Positions 1 through 8,298 are shown, numbered from the stretch's first letter. The stretch is DNA of 64,000 nucleotides from Lachnospiraceae bacterium AC2031 (GCA_000687975.1 JIAB01000001.1:1550001-1614000), one strand, 5' to 3'. Numbers and translations: made by a program. Notes: generated by a model from the sequence alone, not told the origin.

Positions 1-727
1 CAGCCTTCTTGACCGAATCATAGAAGCTGTGTCCGTTCATGTACATTCCAGCGATAACAGAGCTTATGATATCTCCTGTACCACTTCTGTCCTCTCCGAT
101 CCTGTCCACCATAACGATCTGAGGATCTTCGCCCTTACTATAGATATAGTTCATTATCTGTTTCTTGTGAAATGGAATTCCTGTAACCACAATGTGATCA
201 GGACCCTTTGCAGAAAGCTCGACGCACATGTCATGCAGATCGTCTACGCTGAATTTTCCATTTCCGAAATCCTTATCAAGAAGCGTGCATAGCTCTGTAA
301 GATTTGGAGTAAGGATATTAGCGTAACCAACCAGTTCCTTCATCTTCTCACACATTTCAGGAGTATATGTCTTGTAAAGCTGTCCATAATCTCCCATAAC
401 AGGATCGATAAGGATCACAGATTTATCCGTCTTAAATGTCTGAATAAAATCTGTAACTATATCAACCTGTTCCTTAGAACCGAGGAATCCCGTTGCGATT
501 CCGTCGAATTCCATATTCAGATTTTTATATGTCTGAATGTAGTCCCTCATCTTTGGGGTATAGTCATCAAAGAAATACTCAGGGAACTGTGTATGTGTCG
601 ATAAGATTGCTGTAGGTATAGTAACCGCCTGTATCTTCATGACTGATATAATTGGTGCCATTACAGCTATGGAGCATCTTCCAAAGCCTGTAACGTCATT
701 TATTAGCGCCATTTTTTTCTGTTGCAT
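1..727 (-). CDS. pdxY: Pyridoxamine kinase, 3' end cut by window edge
   Basis: This is a ribokinase-fold vitamin B6 kinase that phosphorylates pyridoxal or pyridoxamine with ATP in the salvage route to PLP. The visible 242 residues begin MQQKKMALINDVTGFGRCS, which is the PdxY/PdxK substrate-binding start. They include the DPVMGDYG strand and end just after DRSGTGD, the family's ATP/anion-hole motif with the catalytic Asp. Family members are about 280 residues, so roughly 40 C-terminal residues lie outside the window. The ATG at 727 follows a good AGGAAG site. Assignment to kinase is firm; the choice between PdxY and a bacillary-type PdxK is less certain. Confidence 0.9.
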   Translation of the reverse strand, partial: MQQKKMALINDVTGFGRCSIAVMAPIISVMKIQAVTIPTAILSTHTQFPEYFFDDYTPKMRDYIQTYKNLNMEFDGIATGFLGSKEQVDIVTDFIQTFKTDKSVILIDPVMGDYGQLYKTYTPEMCEKMKELVGYANILTPNLTELCTLLDKDFGNGKFSVDDLHDMCVELSAKGPDHIVVTGIPFHKKQIMNYIYSKGEDPQIVMVDRIGEDRSGTGDIISSVIAGMYMNGHSFYDSVKKA

Positions 728-744
728 TTTAATACTTCCTCTGT

Positions 745-1203
745 TTATGCTGTAGCATACTTCTCTATAAATGCATTAAAGTTGTCCTTATGGTATGGGA
801 AATCCTTCTCGTCAACTCTTGCATATAATTTATGAGACTTACCATCTCTAGTATCTATAGAAATTCTCTTAACCTTTGAATTGAGTAATGCGAATTTCTT
901 AACTGTAATCTTATCAATATTTTCAGCAGGTATAAAGATACAATTCTCTTTATCAAGGCTCATCTTAGATGGGCTTGCTAATGAAACCATTCCACTGAAT
1001 GCTCCTGCTTTAAGATAGAACATTACTAAACCTTTTTCAGTTGCATTTATCAATAATCCATCATATGGATATTCCATTCCTGCAGCAGCACCGCTAACCT
1101 TCTCTTTGTCCTGACAAGCTACGAAGAAAAGATTCTCATTTCCTAATCCGTTAACGCTTGCAAATAATGCCTTTACCTTTTCGATATTGTTAAACTCTTC
1201 CAT
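745..1203 (-). CDS. Hypothetical cytosolic protein, 152 aa
   Basis: I do not recognise a family. The protein is soluble with no signal or membrane segment. It is rich in short beta-strand patterns and ends in an amphipathic helix (NFNAFIEKY), so a small beta-rich fold resembling bacterial PH domains is possible but unproven. The ATG at 1203 is chosen because AAGGAG lies just upstream; the open frame extends further but without a ribosome site. It ends 17 bp before the pyridoxamine kinase start, so the two may be co-transcribed. A hairpin followed by a T run sits directly upstream. Confidence 0.7.
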   Translation of the reverse strand: MEEFNNIEKVKALFASVNGLGNENLFFVACQDKEKVSGAAAGMEYPYDGLLINATEKGLVMFYLKAGAFSGMVSLASPSKMSLDKENCIFIPAENIDKITVKKFALLNSKVKRISIDTRDGKSHKLYARVDEKDFPYHKDNFNAFIEKYATA

Positions 1204-1234
1204 ATCTGTTACTCCTTGTATGTAAAAAAAATTA

Positions 1235-1261
1235 GAGTGTTTTGTCTCTTGCAAAACACCC
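1235..1261 (-). terminator. Hairpin with T run upstream of the 745-1203 gene
   Basis: On the minus strand GGGTGTTTTG pairs with CAAAACACTC around a short loop, followed by a run of eight T at 1231-1224. It looks like an intrinsic terminator for transcripts from the small membrane gene upstream, or a leader attenuator for the gene at 745-1203, whose ribosome site lies just beyond it. Confidence 0.6.
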
Positions 1262-1265
1262 TAAT

Positions 1266-1292
1266 ATTATATCAAGGTTATTCATTTTTCAA
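1266..1292 (-). promoter_or_regulatory. Possible sigma-A promoter for the 745-1203 gene
   Basis: TTGAAA (1292-1287) and TATAAT (1271-1266) are seen on the minus strand, but the 15 bp spacer is short. A TG just before the -10 could compensate as an extended -10. The predicted start would fall at the edge of the following hairpin. Confidence 0.4.
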
Positions 1293-1304
1293 TCATAAGA
1301 TATA

Positions 1305-1538
1305 TTAAGTAACTACTTCGTTCTTCTTTGCTTCTTTATCTTTCTTTGCGCCAAAGTAATTCATGCAGAAGATAATTGTTTCAAATACTGCAAGACTTGA
1401 AGCCTCACCAAGCAGATGACTATCTGCTGAAACAATACCAACTATTGTTGCCATTACACATACTACTAGTCCTATAATTGCGAGTCCGCTCACAACCTGT
1501 CTTGCATTTAAAACTACTTCTTTCTTTGTATCCTTCAT
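1305..1538 (-). CDS. Small two-helix membrane protein, paralogue 1
   Basis: This 77-residue protein has a charged N-terminus (MKDTKKEV), two hydrophobic helices at about residues 13-38 and 45-62, and a Lys/Glu-rich tail. Function is unknown. Genes at 21842-22084 and 25782-26051 have the same size and layout and share the upstream leader. The ATG at 1538 is supported by GGAGGATATAACA; the frame stays open upstream, but that part corresponds to the conserved leader. Promoter-proximal direct repeats at 1642-1672 suggest induction by a LytTR-type response regulator. A role in signalling, or a small membrane peptide of a competence/bacteriocin regulon, is only a guess. Confidence 0.6.
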   Translation of the reverse strand: MKDTKKEVVLNARQVVSGLAIIGLVVCVMATIVGIVSADSHLLGEASSLAVFETIIFCMNYFGAKKDKEAKKNEVVT

Positions 1539-1641
1539 TGTTATATCCTCCATCATCTTATTATTTATTTCTGTGATTCGTTCGTGTCTCTTTATTTGAT
1601 GATTGAATGATACAACAACCGTTATACTTATATAGAAAATC

Positions 1642-1672
1642 TGTTGTGAATGGATAAAATGATGTCGCAAAT
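1642..1672 (-). promoter_or_regulatory. Direct repeats 21 bp apart, LytTR-like, copy 1
   Basis: On the minus strand ATTTGCGACA (1672-1663) and ATTCACAACA (1651-1642) are direct repeats exactly 21 bp apart, with a TATAAG-like -10 downstream. Two roughly 10 bp direct repeats about two helical turns apart are typical of LytTR-family activator sites. The same arrangement recurs at 22184-22214 and 26155-26184. Confidence 0.55.
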
Positions 1673-1679
1673 TGAAATA

Positions 1680-1871
1680 TCACTTTACACCTATCACTGT
1701 TTGGGTAGAACAATCAATAAAATATGTTTCAAAAGCAACCGCTAATACATCATCCAAGTTTTCCTTAATTCTTTTTCCAGAACTTACTACAACCGGAAGC
1801 GTTAATTCATCCCAAACTATATAATACTGATCATCATCATTCAGATTTAATACATCAGAATATTTATGCAT
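1680..1871 (-). CDS. Hypothetical protein, 63 aa
   Basis: A short acidic soluble protein of unknown function. It lies 20 bp after the stop of the gene at 1892-2299, the last of four closely packed minus-strand genes (DUF4272, SUKH-like, then two hypothetical). Its ribosome site is weak (GGGTAAAG). The WDELTLPVVVSSGKRI stretch looks like the strands of a small beta domain, so it may be an immunity protein or the remnant of one. Confidence 0.5.
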   Translation of the reverse strand: MHKYSDVLNLNDDDQYYIVWDELTLPVVVSSGKRIKENLDDVLAVAFETYFIDCSTQTVIGVK

Positions 1872-1891
1872 TTCTTTACCCGATAAAGATG

Positions 1892-2299
1892 CTAGTCACA
1901 AATATAAAACTCAAGAAGATAGAATTCATTTCCTTTTTGTAAAAGGCGACAAGTACTCCACAAATATCCATAAGAAGCATACGTTCCATCTGCCCATATA
2001 CGATAATATCCATCAGCATTTTCCACTATATGAGAAAGTTCAGATGTTATCTTTTCTTTGAAATGCCACTCTTCACAGATTGATTCAACATCTTCAGTTG
2101 GAGCATCCACTTTTGTTAATGTAACGACATCATCTGATGCTATAACCTTATTCTTAACAAGAATTTCTTTCAACGGATTTAAATCTGACAAATCCATCGA
2201 AACCATGTCACAACAGAAGCAGAACGAAACCTGATCATCTGTGAAACATGTTGAATCTATTTCCTTTTGAATATTCTTTAGTTCAGTAAATAAGGACAT
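1892..2299 (-). CDS. Hypothetical protein of an immunity-like cluster
   Basis: An acidic soluble protein of 135 residues with no recognised domain. It is Cys-rich in its first third (CFCCDMVSMDLSDL). The C-terminal half carries aromatic beta-strand patterns (GYYRIWADGTYASYGYLW) ending in LEFYICD. The ATG at 2299 is preferred to the in-frame TTG at 2317 because GGAAGG precedes it. Position between a SUKH-like gene and a 63-residue ORF suggests an antitoxin or immunity role in a polymorphic toxin context; no toxin is present here. Confidence 0.6.
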   Translation of the reverse strand: MSLFTELKNIQKEIDSTCFTDDQVSFCFCCDMVSMDLSDLNPLKEILVKNKVIASDDVVTLTKVDAPTEDVESICEEWHFKEKITSELSHIVENADGYYRIWADGTYASYGYLWSTCRLLQKGNEFYLLEFYICD

Positions 2300-2326
2300 C
2301 CCCTTAATTCCTTCCAATTATTCTTC

Positions 2327-3007
2327 TTACGATTCTCCAATATCACCTATAAGCTCATTCATCCTTTGCAGTGCCGCTTCACTCTTTGCTGAATAAGTTC
2401 CCTGCGGCTCATCAGCCATCATAATATATAGCACCGCTTCATCATTCAGGGTATATATATCGATTCTGTCTGAATACCAATTGTATATGTGATACGGCTG
2501 TTTCGTGAGAATCGTTTCTAGCCTTTTGATATCATCTTCCTCATACCAGATAAAATCTTCATTAAAATAGCTAAATGGACCTGCGCACAGGGCAGCTTCA
2601 TAAAGAAACATTCCCATCAAGAACTTTGATATACTTTCTTCCGCCTGTCCGACTTCTCGCACCTCTCCACCCTGAAGAGGTTCAACAACATATACGGGAG
2701 GATCTGAAAGACTCATATCTTCCCTTCTTATCGCCATTTGATAGCAGTGCTGATTCTCATCCAACAGGTAGTAATAATCCTTGGAATTCTCATTTACCCA
2801 CTTACTGTTTCCATGAAATTCCAGATTGATCCAATAATCATTAGTGCCCTTATATAACTCTTCCGATTTGCCGCATTTTTTCCAAAATTCTATTAATGCA
2901 GCAGGCACCTCATCAAACCCTTCACTCATCTCCTTGATCTCATCATCCGAGTATCCAGCAAATGTATCTATACTATACAGTTTTTGTAATAATTCATATT
3001 CAATCAT
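2327..3007 (-). CDS. SMI1/KNR4 (SUKH)-like immunity protein
   Basis: A 226-residue acidic protein. The N-terminal third fits the SUKH fold start: a helical segment, then EVPAALIEFWKKCGKSEELY, which matches the conserved P..L..FW...G turn. Later aromatic strands (FNEDFIWYEEDD and YHIYNWYSDRIDIYTLND) complete a beta-rich domain. SUKH proteins usually neutralise nuclease or deaminase toxins of contact-dependent systems. It is 14 bp downstream of the DUF4272-like gene. Family assignment is by pattern only and moderately secure. Confidence 0.55.
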   Translation of the reverse strand: MIEYELLQKLYSIDTFAGYSDDEIKEMSEGFDEVPAALIEFWKKCGKSEELYKGTNDYWINLEFHGNSKWVNENSKDYYYLLDENQHCYQMAIRREDMSLSDPPVYVVEPLQGGEVREVGQAEESISKFLMGMFLYEAALCAGPFSYFNEDFIWYEEDDIKRLETILTKQPYHIYNWYSDRIDIYTLNDEAVLYIMMADEPQGTYSAKSEAALQRMNELIGDIGES

Positions 3008-3021
3008 CTTTAAAACGAGTA

Positions 3022-3801
3022 CTACTTTGAAATCAAATACTTATCGATACTAAAAGACGTTACCATGTCGATTGCAGATTTATGCTCACGAATGCAATCC
3101 AATTTCAAATCCTTTAATTCTTTTGTATCTTTTTTTGATAACGTAAGTTCCATACAATAGAAATCTAGTCTTGATATATAATCAGCATATTCCATGATTT
3201 CGTCTTTAGATATGATATTGCTTCCTTCAATAAGAGCTCTGATACTATCATATTTCGCAAATATACTTACTAAATTACTTCCTAAAGTCAATTCCGTTTC
3301 CACAGGTTTCTCAGCTAACCCCAGCACCCATGCCAACACTCTAGCCTGTTCACCTAAATATGCCAACTCGTTTAACTGGTCTTCTCCGATTTCTCCTTTT
3401 GAAATTGCAGACAGATAACTCGCTAATTGATTAAATTCCGGAACATATTTCAATGCCAGCATCATAACGTCTGCATCATCTACATCTCCCCTATTATTTA
3501 ATCTATTGAATGCTTTTCTTCCTACAAAAAAATCAAAAATTAAACGTAAAGCTAATTCTTGTTTTTCCTCTATTTCTACAATAGAATCAACCGGTACGAG
3601 TTTCAATTCTTTATAGCAGGGTAATCCCATTTTTTCCAGAATTTCACAATTCTTTTCTATTCTGGAAATATCATTACTCGAATAATTAATATTATCCGTA
3701 TTTATCTTAAATCTTGAATTAAAATAGTTTTCCAAGAAATTCCCATTTCCTTCACTATTCTCATTCCCTTTATCCTTCTTAAAAACACTAAAAAATCCCA
3801 T
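3022..3801 (-). CDS. DUF4272-like protein
   Basis: A 259-residue soluble, mostly helical acidic protein. After a low-complexity N-terminus (MGFFSVFKKDKGNENSEGN), the segment with EKMGLPCYKELKLVP followed by helices beginning EKQELALRLIFDFFVGRKAF is the hallmark order of DUF4272: R..N...L...G, then LP, then RA..L..VA.KA. Such proteins often sit in toxin-immunity neighbourhoods, consistent with the SUKH-like gene 14 bp downstream. No catalytic motif is visible. It appears to be the first gene of a four-gene operon ending at 1680. Confidence 0.55.
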   Translation of the reverse strand: MGFFSVFKKDKGNENSEGNGNFLENYFNSRFKINTDNINYSSNDISRIEKNCEILEKMGLPCYKELKLVPVDSIVEIEEKQELALRLIFDFFVGRKAFNRLNNRGDVDDADVMMLALKYVPEFNQLASYLSAISKGEIGEDQLNELAYLGEQARVLAWVLGLAEKPVETELTLGSNLVSIFAKYDSIRALIEGSNIISKDEIMEYADYISRLDFYCMELTLSKKDTKELKDLKLDCIREHKSAIDMVTSFSIDKYLISK

Positions 3802-3861
3802 CTACTTTTTTCTCCATTCGCATTGCCCTTGTATATTAGTCCAGTAAGAAATGTCCAATCC

Positions 3862-4497
3862 TCAGCTTAGCGGTATCCCTAATACCTCACAAAAATCATC
3901 AATAAATTTAATTATCTTATTTCTATAATTAATCTCGACTGCAAAAAGCCAAACAAGGGCAATAGTCGTCATTATAACCGCGACCAGCTTATATTCTCCT
4001 GTAAGTGCCTCGAAATCAAGCTCATATATAGAAGCAACAATACCAAACTCTGCTGGAATCAGTATTGAATTAAATAACTCAACTCTTTCAGAAGTCTCAC
4101 GCCTGATATCCTTCAGGTAGTGCTGCATATCCTCCGTGATTTCCTGTTTCCCATTCTCATTATCTTTGCCATTATATCTGCAAAAGTTTTTTAACAGATC
4201 TTCTTTCCAAGCGGAATACATATAATGATCCTTAGTGTCCATAATCCTCTTATAGTTATTATAAGGTTCACTCAGATCAAAACCCAATTGCTCCGCCCAT
4301 GCCAGAGTCTTCTTATTGTCTGAAAAAGATGCTTCAATTCTAGAAAGAATAAAACCAAGATAGATAAGCGTTATTCCCCCAATAACCAGAATATTTTTTA
4401 AGGTACTATCCATCTCAATATCCAAAATGGCCATTCCCATACTCAAAACAAAACCCACTAAAGAGATAAGCGTTGTCTTATTAATTTTTTTACTCAT
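3862..4497 (-). CDS. Membrane protein with two N-terminal and one C-terminal hydrophobic region
   Basis: The protein has two hydrophobic helices near the N-terminus (residues about 10-50), a charged cytosolic middle with EDMQHYLKDIRRETSERVEL, then further hydrophobic helices near residues 165-195 and a short tail. No family is recognised. The ATG at 4497 follows GAGGAGCAGATTA, a better site than the upstream in-frame ATG at 4548. It lies between the immunity-like cluster and a Nudix gene and has no obvious operon partner. Confidence 0.6.
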   Translation of the reverse strand: MSKKINKTTLISLVGFVLSMGMAILDIEMDSTLKNILVIGGITLIYLGFILSRIEASFSDNKKTLAWAEQLGFDLSEPYNNYKRIMDTKDHYMYSAWKEDLLKNFCRYNGKDNENGKQEITEDMQHYLKDIRRETSERVELFNSILIPAEFGIVASIYELDFEALTGEYKLVAVIMTTIALVWLFAVEINYRNKIIKFIDDFCEVLGIPLS

Positions 4498-4616
4498 TAA
4501 TCTGCTCCTCAAAAGTAATTCTTCCCCAATATACCATCTTGTTTTCAAATATACAAATCTATAAGATCAACCTAATATTGAATACATATAGCTACAACTG
4601 AAATATGCAGAAAAAA

Positions 4617-4659
4617 CTGATGACTTCTGCATCACCCAAAGAAATGCAGAAGTCATCAG
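4617..4659 (-). terminator. Intrinsic terminator of the first Nudix gene
   Basis: A perfect 16 bp stem (CTGATGACTTCTGCAT with its complement) around a 10-11 nt loop, followed on the minus strand by six T. It starts 4 bp after the Nudix stop codon. Confidence 0.9.
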
Positions 4660-4662
4660 CGA

Positions 4663-5229
4663 TTATATCATTTCAAGTACTACTTCTAGGTCAGCAGGCA
4701 GCCAGTCTACAGCATTGGGGAGTTTATCATTTATTTCTACCCACTTTGCAGCTTCATGCTCGAGTAGTGTAAGTTCTCCCTTTACTATATCGCACCAATA
4801 AACATGCATAGTAATGTGAAACGAAGGATAATCAGTTTCGACGGTCTTTATTAGATCACCAACTTTTATTTCTGTAGCCAGCTCTTCCTTTATCTCTCTA
4901 ACAAGAGCTTCCCTCGGATCTTCTCCCAGTTCGATCTTACCTCCAGGAAACTCCCACTTATCTTTAAACTCTCCATAACCTCTTTGGGTTGCAAATATCT
5001 TGTCACCATGACGAATAACAGCAGCAACAACATTTATTGCCTTGATTATAGTATTGTCATCTTTAATCCAAACCGTTTTTCCTTCTTCGATTCCATTTTC
5101 TGAAATCCACTTTTCAGAAACCTCACGACTAGTTCCATCTTCAAAAACAAGAACTGCGTGAGGTCCATCTGTGTGTTCCTCGCAACCAAAGTCAGCTTCT
5201 GTTATGTCTATTATCTTGTGTAAACTCAT
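4663..5229 (-). CDS. MutT-type Nudix hydrolase with N-terminal extra domain, copy 1
   Basis: 188 residues. Residues 1-60 form a small domain containing EADFGCEEHTDG and VSEKWISENGIEEGK. Residues 65-188 form a Nudix domain with GGKIELGEDPREALVREIKE followed by ELAT, a full GX5EX7REUXEEXGU box. The substrate is probably an oxidised nucleoside triphosphate, by family. A close paralogue at 27102-27674 has the same two domains. Both are directly preceded by fragments of a DUF3427-type helicase, so helicase plus Nudix was probably an ancestral two-gene operon. A strong terminator follows. Confidence 0.85.
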   Translation of the reverse strand: MSLHKIIDITEADFGCEEHTDGPHAVLVFEDGTSREVSEKWISENGIEEGKTVWIKDDNTIIKAINVVAAVIRHGDKIFATQRGYGEFKDKWEFPGGKIELGEDPREALVREIKEELATEIKVGDLIKTVETDYPSFHITMHVYWCDIVKGELTLLEHEAAKWVEINDKLPNAVDWLPADLEVVLEMI

Positions 5230-5242
5230 CTTCTGTCTCCAT

Positions 5243-5330
5243 ATTACTCATTTACTATGTAATGATAGATATCTTCTCTTACTGGTGTATCCAGTTGCTG
5301 TCATCCTGCCTAAGTAATAAAACTCCTGTC
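5243..5330 (-). pseudogene. Remnant of DUF3427-type helicase C-terminus
   Basis: The frame reads EFYYLGRMTATGYT, matching the C-terminal EFYYLGRMTATGFT of the helicase at 29271-31522. It then jumps, in a shifted frame, to TPVREDIYHYIVNE, matching that protein's last residues TPVREDIYQYIVNG. About 17 codons between the two are deleted. It ends 13 bp before the Nudix start, so a helicase gene once preceded this Nudix gene. Confidence 0.8.
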
Positions 5331-5392
5331 GTCGATAAAACTGAAATATATTCCGGAATATTTTTCTATCTATTTATTATATTATTATGATT

Positions 5393-5899
5393 TTAGAATG
5401 AATTTAAAAATCTTATAGCTAATAGAATAAACAAGAGAATGACAACGATAACACCAAGAACTATAAATATAGGAATAATATGTTCAGTGCCATTATCAGC
5501 CTTTTTTCCCCAAGGTGTACAGCTATTTGATGGATCATGTGGATCATATAAAACTTCTATTGTTTTCCCTACTCCACCTAAAGAAGTAAATATTTCATCT
5601 CTGCCAGTATATCTTACACCATTTACAAAATACTCATAACTTGCAATTGTACGATCACCACCTGACCAAGCATCAGAATCACCGCGAAATTCAACTGGCA
5701 TAGTACCATACATATCTGTAACTCTCGCCTTTGTTTTTACAGTACACTTTTTATTTCGTTTTATTTTTTCCTTAACAGTCTTAGGATTAGTAAGTCTCGT
5801 AACTAATATAGGCAACCCGAATGCTATAAATACCATTAAAATAATCATTATTATCCCAAAAATCTGACGTCCACTTGCCAAAATCATCATATACCCCAT
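5393..5899 (-). CDS. DUF3592-like membrane protein
   Basis: 168 residues. One hydrophobic helix at residues 6-35, a charged linker, then an extracytoplasmic-type beta domain with YEYFVNGVRYTGRDEIF and VLYDPHDPSNSCTPWG, then a second strongly hydrophobic helix near the C-terminus. The pattern YxYxVNGxxYTG...VxYDPxxPxxs is that of DUF3592-type proteins. The gene at 10086-10619 shares this core behind a zinc ribbon. The ATG at 5899 is chosen for its AAGGAG site. Function is unknown. Confidence 0.65.
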   Translation of the reverse strand: MGYMMILASGRQIFGIIMIILMVFIAFGLPILVTRLTNPKTVKEKIKRNKKCTVKTKARVTDMYGTMPVEFRGDSDAWSGGDRTIASYEYFVNGVRYTGRDEIFTSLGGVGKTIEVLYDPHDPSNSCTPWGKKADNGTEHIIPIFIVLGVIVVILLFILLAIRFLNSF

Positions 5900-5971
5900 A
5901 AACCCATTCTCCTTAATTTCTATCACAGTCAACAACTGATTCTCTGGACTATTATCCTGAAAAAACGAGTT

Positions 5972-6403
5972 CTATTCACTATACATACAAATGGTTCCTT
6001 GCGACAATTTAAAACCATTTTTTTCATAGAACTTAGCCGCAGGTGCATATTCACTTGTGTAAAGAACAACCCCTGCAAATCCCTCTTCTTTACTATATTC
6101 TAATACGGCATTTAATAATTGCCTTCCAATTCCTTGTCGTTGTCTTTTAGGCAATACTGCCATCTCGTTGATATATACTTCTTTTTTACTTCCTGATAAC
6201 TTACATACTGCAAATATACATCCAATTATCGTGTCGTCTTCTTCATACACATATCCTATAAATTTCTTCTGCTCGTAATAATCCGTCAAATATTCTCTTG
6301 CATTATCAGAGTTCCAATCAATCCCCCAATATTCTATTGGAAATGCCATAGCATAGATTTCTCCACATTGCTGCAAATCTTCTTTTATCATCCTTCTTAT
6401 CAT
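5972..6403 (-). CDS. GNAT family N-acetyltransferase
   Basis: 143 residues covering a complete GNAT fold. The acetyl-CoA loop is visible as VLPKRQRQGIGRQLL (Q/RxxGxG/A), preceded by the beta4 strand EVYINEMAVL and followed by VVLYTSEYAPAAKFYEKNGF, the usual beta5-alpha4 region. The substrate cannot be predicted. The ATG at 6403 with AGGTG upstream is preferred to a GTG nine bases earlier. It has no obvious operon partner. Confidence 0.85.
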   Translation of the reverse strand: MIRRMIKEDLQQCGEIYAMAFPIEYWGIDWNSDNAREYLTDYYEQKKFIGYVYEEDDTIIGCIFAVCKLSGSKKEVYINEMAVLPKRQRQGIGRQLLNAVLEYSKEEGFAGVVLYTSEYAPAAKFYEKNGFKLSQGTICMYSE

Positions 6404-6452
6404 ATAATTCACCTACAAAATCACGATTTACCTTAGTCAATTATTCTGAAAG

Positions 6453-7049
6453 TTATTTTCTTCTGAACGTATAATCGCACATAGTCCCGCCGTTCCCTAT
6501 CTGCTGTGAATATAAAAAATCCGCACGGGGCAGATCACTGTATAAAATATCATCAACCTTGCAGAATATCGCAGTCATCTCAGGCATACCATATTTTTCG
6601 AATATCTGATGGAAAATGCACTTATGCGTTATCATAGAAAACTCATCCCTACCGCACTTCGGGAACTCAACATCCCATCCATATCCAAGTGTATTCCTAA
6701 ACTTCATTGGCATAGTAAGCTTGAGAAAACGCACAAACCAGCCATTGCTCGCCAGCTTTTTCATAGACTTGATCTGCGGTTCTATAAACTTATACATAGC
6801 ATCGGCTGTATACTGTTCAGCCTCTTTTCTCGGCATGCCCTTACTTTCAAGCACTTGAACGATAGCAAGGGATGTAAGAAGATTACACAAAAAACCGTAG
6901 TTCTTGGAATCTGTATATTGAGAGTTCTCGAAGAGAAGGACATTCATCTTATCTATCAAAAGAGCCCGGTCCTCCTCGTCCCATTCTTTATATAGGTCTC
7001 TGAACCGACTTCGAGGGATCATTTTCCTTGGTATATATTTCTTGTTCAT
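6453..7049 (-). CDS. L-2-amino-thiazoline-4-carboxylate hydrolase-like protein
   Basis: 198 residues. The C-terminal half shows GYGWDVEFP, then FSMITHKCIFHQIFEKYGMPE, FCKVDDILYSDL and finally GNGGTMCDYTFRR, which matches the conserved pattern of the ATC-hydrolase family (PF14196): a Cys followed by YGxPExxxxFCxxD and GGxxCD. The named activity is rare and most family members are uncharacterised. A GGTGAGATT ribosome site supports the ATG at 7049. Confidence 0.7.
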   Translation of the reverse strand: MNKKYIPRKMIPRSRFRDLYKEWDEEDRALLIDKMNVLLFENSQYTDSKNYGFLCNLLTSLAIVQVLESKGMPRKEAEQYTADAMYKFIEPQIKSMKKLASNGWFVRFLKLTMPMKFRNTLGYGWDVEFPKCGRDEFSMITHKCIFHQIFEKYGMPEMTAIFCKVDDILYSDLPRADFLYSQQIGNGGTMCDYTFRRK

Positions 7050-7076
7050 AATCTCACCATTTTCCGATACACGTGA

Positions 7077-7316
7077 TCATTCTCCTCCCCGTAAGTTACC
7101 ACATGTAATTAGTAAGGCCAAAAACACAATACTCATACACGCATATCCGACAGCCGCAGGAATACCGACAATAATAAATGTGTTAAAAATATCCATAGAA
7201 AAACATTCAGCGTTTTCAAATCCATAAAATGACAGTTTATTATAAACATAGGCAGTAACCGCAAAGACATTATGATAAAGTGTCCCCACTGATACAAACA
7301 CAAATGCAGATATCAA
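7077..7316 (-). CDS. Small membrane protein, probably 5'-truncated
   Basis: An open frame of about 80 codons with two hydrophobic helices joined by a polar loop. It continues upstream of 7316 as NGETGGLFLISAFVF to an in-frame TGA near 7356, with no ATG and no ribosome site at the TTG. The natural N-terminus is therefore missing and this is probably the C-terminal part of a larger membrane protein. A divergent-looking short frame MRQKEEWGDRW upstream may be its old start after a frameshift. Confidence 0.4.
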   Translation of the reverse strand: MISAFVFVSVGTLYHNVFAVTAYVYNKLSFYGFENAECFSMDIFNTFIIVGIPAAVGYACMSIVFLALLITCGNLRGGE

Positions 7317-7369
7317 AAACAGTCCACCGGTCTCCCCATTCTTCTTTTTGTCTCATGATCAGTTATGCT

Positions 7370-8137
7370 TTAATATATTCCGGTATATGCTACTGAACTA
7401 TTCGGAATTGTTACATAGCCTTGTTTACAGTATCTGTTGAAAACTTCAACAATAGAAGCTATATATTCATCATAGCATCTGTCTCCTTCTTTTATAGAAT
7501 AAGAACCAGATAAACTTCTTTTGATAAACTTTTCTTTATCCAATGTAAGAGGATTCATGCATGATATATACTCGTATCCATTCACAAAAAATTCCTTTAT
7601 TCTCGGATCGTCCTTGATAATACCTCCGTTAAATCCGATAAATCTGGGACAATATTTTTTATATATTTCATAAAGTTCCTGATTCAGGGGAGACGCCATA
7701 TCCCTAACATTCCAAATGAGTGAAATCTTTCCGTTTTCTTTTACTATCCTCTTGCACTCCGATCTAAACTTACCTACCTCAAACCAGTGAAATGCTTGAG
7801 CCGTAGTGATAAGATCGACCGAATGATCAGCTAATGTTGTGTTCTCAGCATCCCCCTTAATGGAATGAAAATTTTTATAACTACTAAGTTCTGATTCAGC
7901 AGTATTTCTCATATCATCATTAGGTTCTACGGCATATACTTCGCAGCCACGTGCAAGAAGCTGAGAAGAGAATTTACCGGTACCGGAACCTATATCCGCA
8001 ATCGTAAAATCCCCTGACAAGTTAGATTTTTCAAGGATATGATCTATCAATTCATCAGAATACTGCGGTCTTCCAATAGTGTAGTCATTTGCATAGCCAT
8101 CAAATCTATTATGTGTATTCAAATAATTATCCCCCAT
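7370..8137 (-). CDS. Class I SAM-dependent methyltransferase
   Basis: 255 residues. The N-terminal NRFDGYANDYTIGRPQY is typical of the family. The SAM-binding motif I is IADIGSGTGKFS (about residues 46-57), followed by VYAVEPNDDMR (motif II acidic residue) and DLITTAQAFHWF (motif IV region). The substrate is unknown. Its ATG lacks a clear ribosome site, and the sequence immediately upstream is a copy of the dispersed promoter repeat, so the original 5' region has probably been replaced. The stop codon lies in a TATACCGGAATAT stretch also seen at other gene edges. Confidence 0.8.
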   Translation of the reverse strand: MGDNYLNTHNRFDGYANDYTIGRPQYSDELIDHILEKSNLSGDFTIADIGSGTGKFSSQLLARGCEVYAVEPNDDMRNTAESELSSYKNFHSIKGDAENTTLADHSVDLITTAQAFHWFEVGKFRSECKRIVKENGKISLIWNVRDMASPLNQELYEIYKKYCPRFIGFNGGIIKDDPRIKEFFVNGYEYISCMNPLTLDKEKFIKRSLSGSYSIKEGDRCYDEYIASIVEVFNRYCKQGYVTIPNSSVAYTGIY

Positions 8138-8152
8138 CGTACATAAAACCGA

Positions 8153-8280
8153 AATAAACTTTTACAAGCCATTCCGAAAAACAAACACATATGTTTCGGA
8201 AAACAAATTAATTATAACATGGATTATCATGGTTTCAATGTCACTAATCAGCAAAAAAGACATATATCATAACCCCCTTA
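8153..8280 (-). repeat. Dispersed promoter-leader repeat, copy A
   Basis: Nearly identical to copies at 11380-11560, 21681-21847 and 29076-29265. On the minus strand it carries TTGAAA (8238-8233), a 16 bp spacer and TATAAT (8216-8211). Downstream a TTTCCGAAA / TTTTTCGGAA inverted repeat follows, pointing at the methyltransferase gene. Unlike copies B, D and E, its upstream side joins a GGCGTTA-type terminator instead of the GCATATCGTAG-type. Confidence 0.85.
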
Positions 8281-8298
8281 CCCTGAATAGATGAAAAA

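Noticed and set aside
29-292. Plus-strand ORF of 87 codons
   Set aside because: It is antisense to a clear pyridoxamine kinase with intact motifs.
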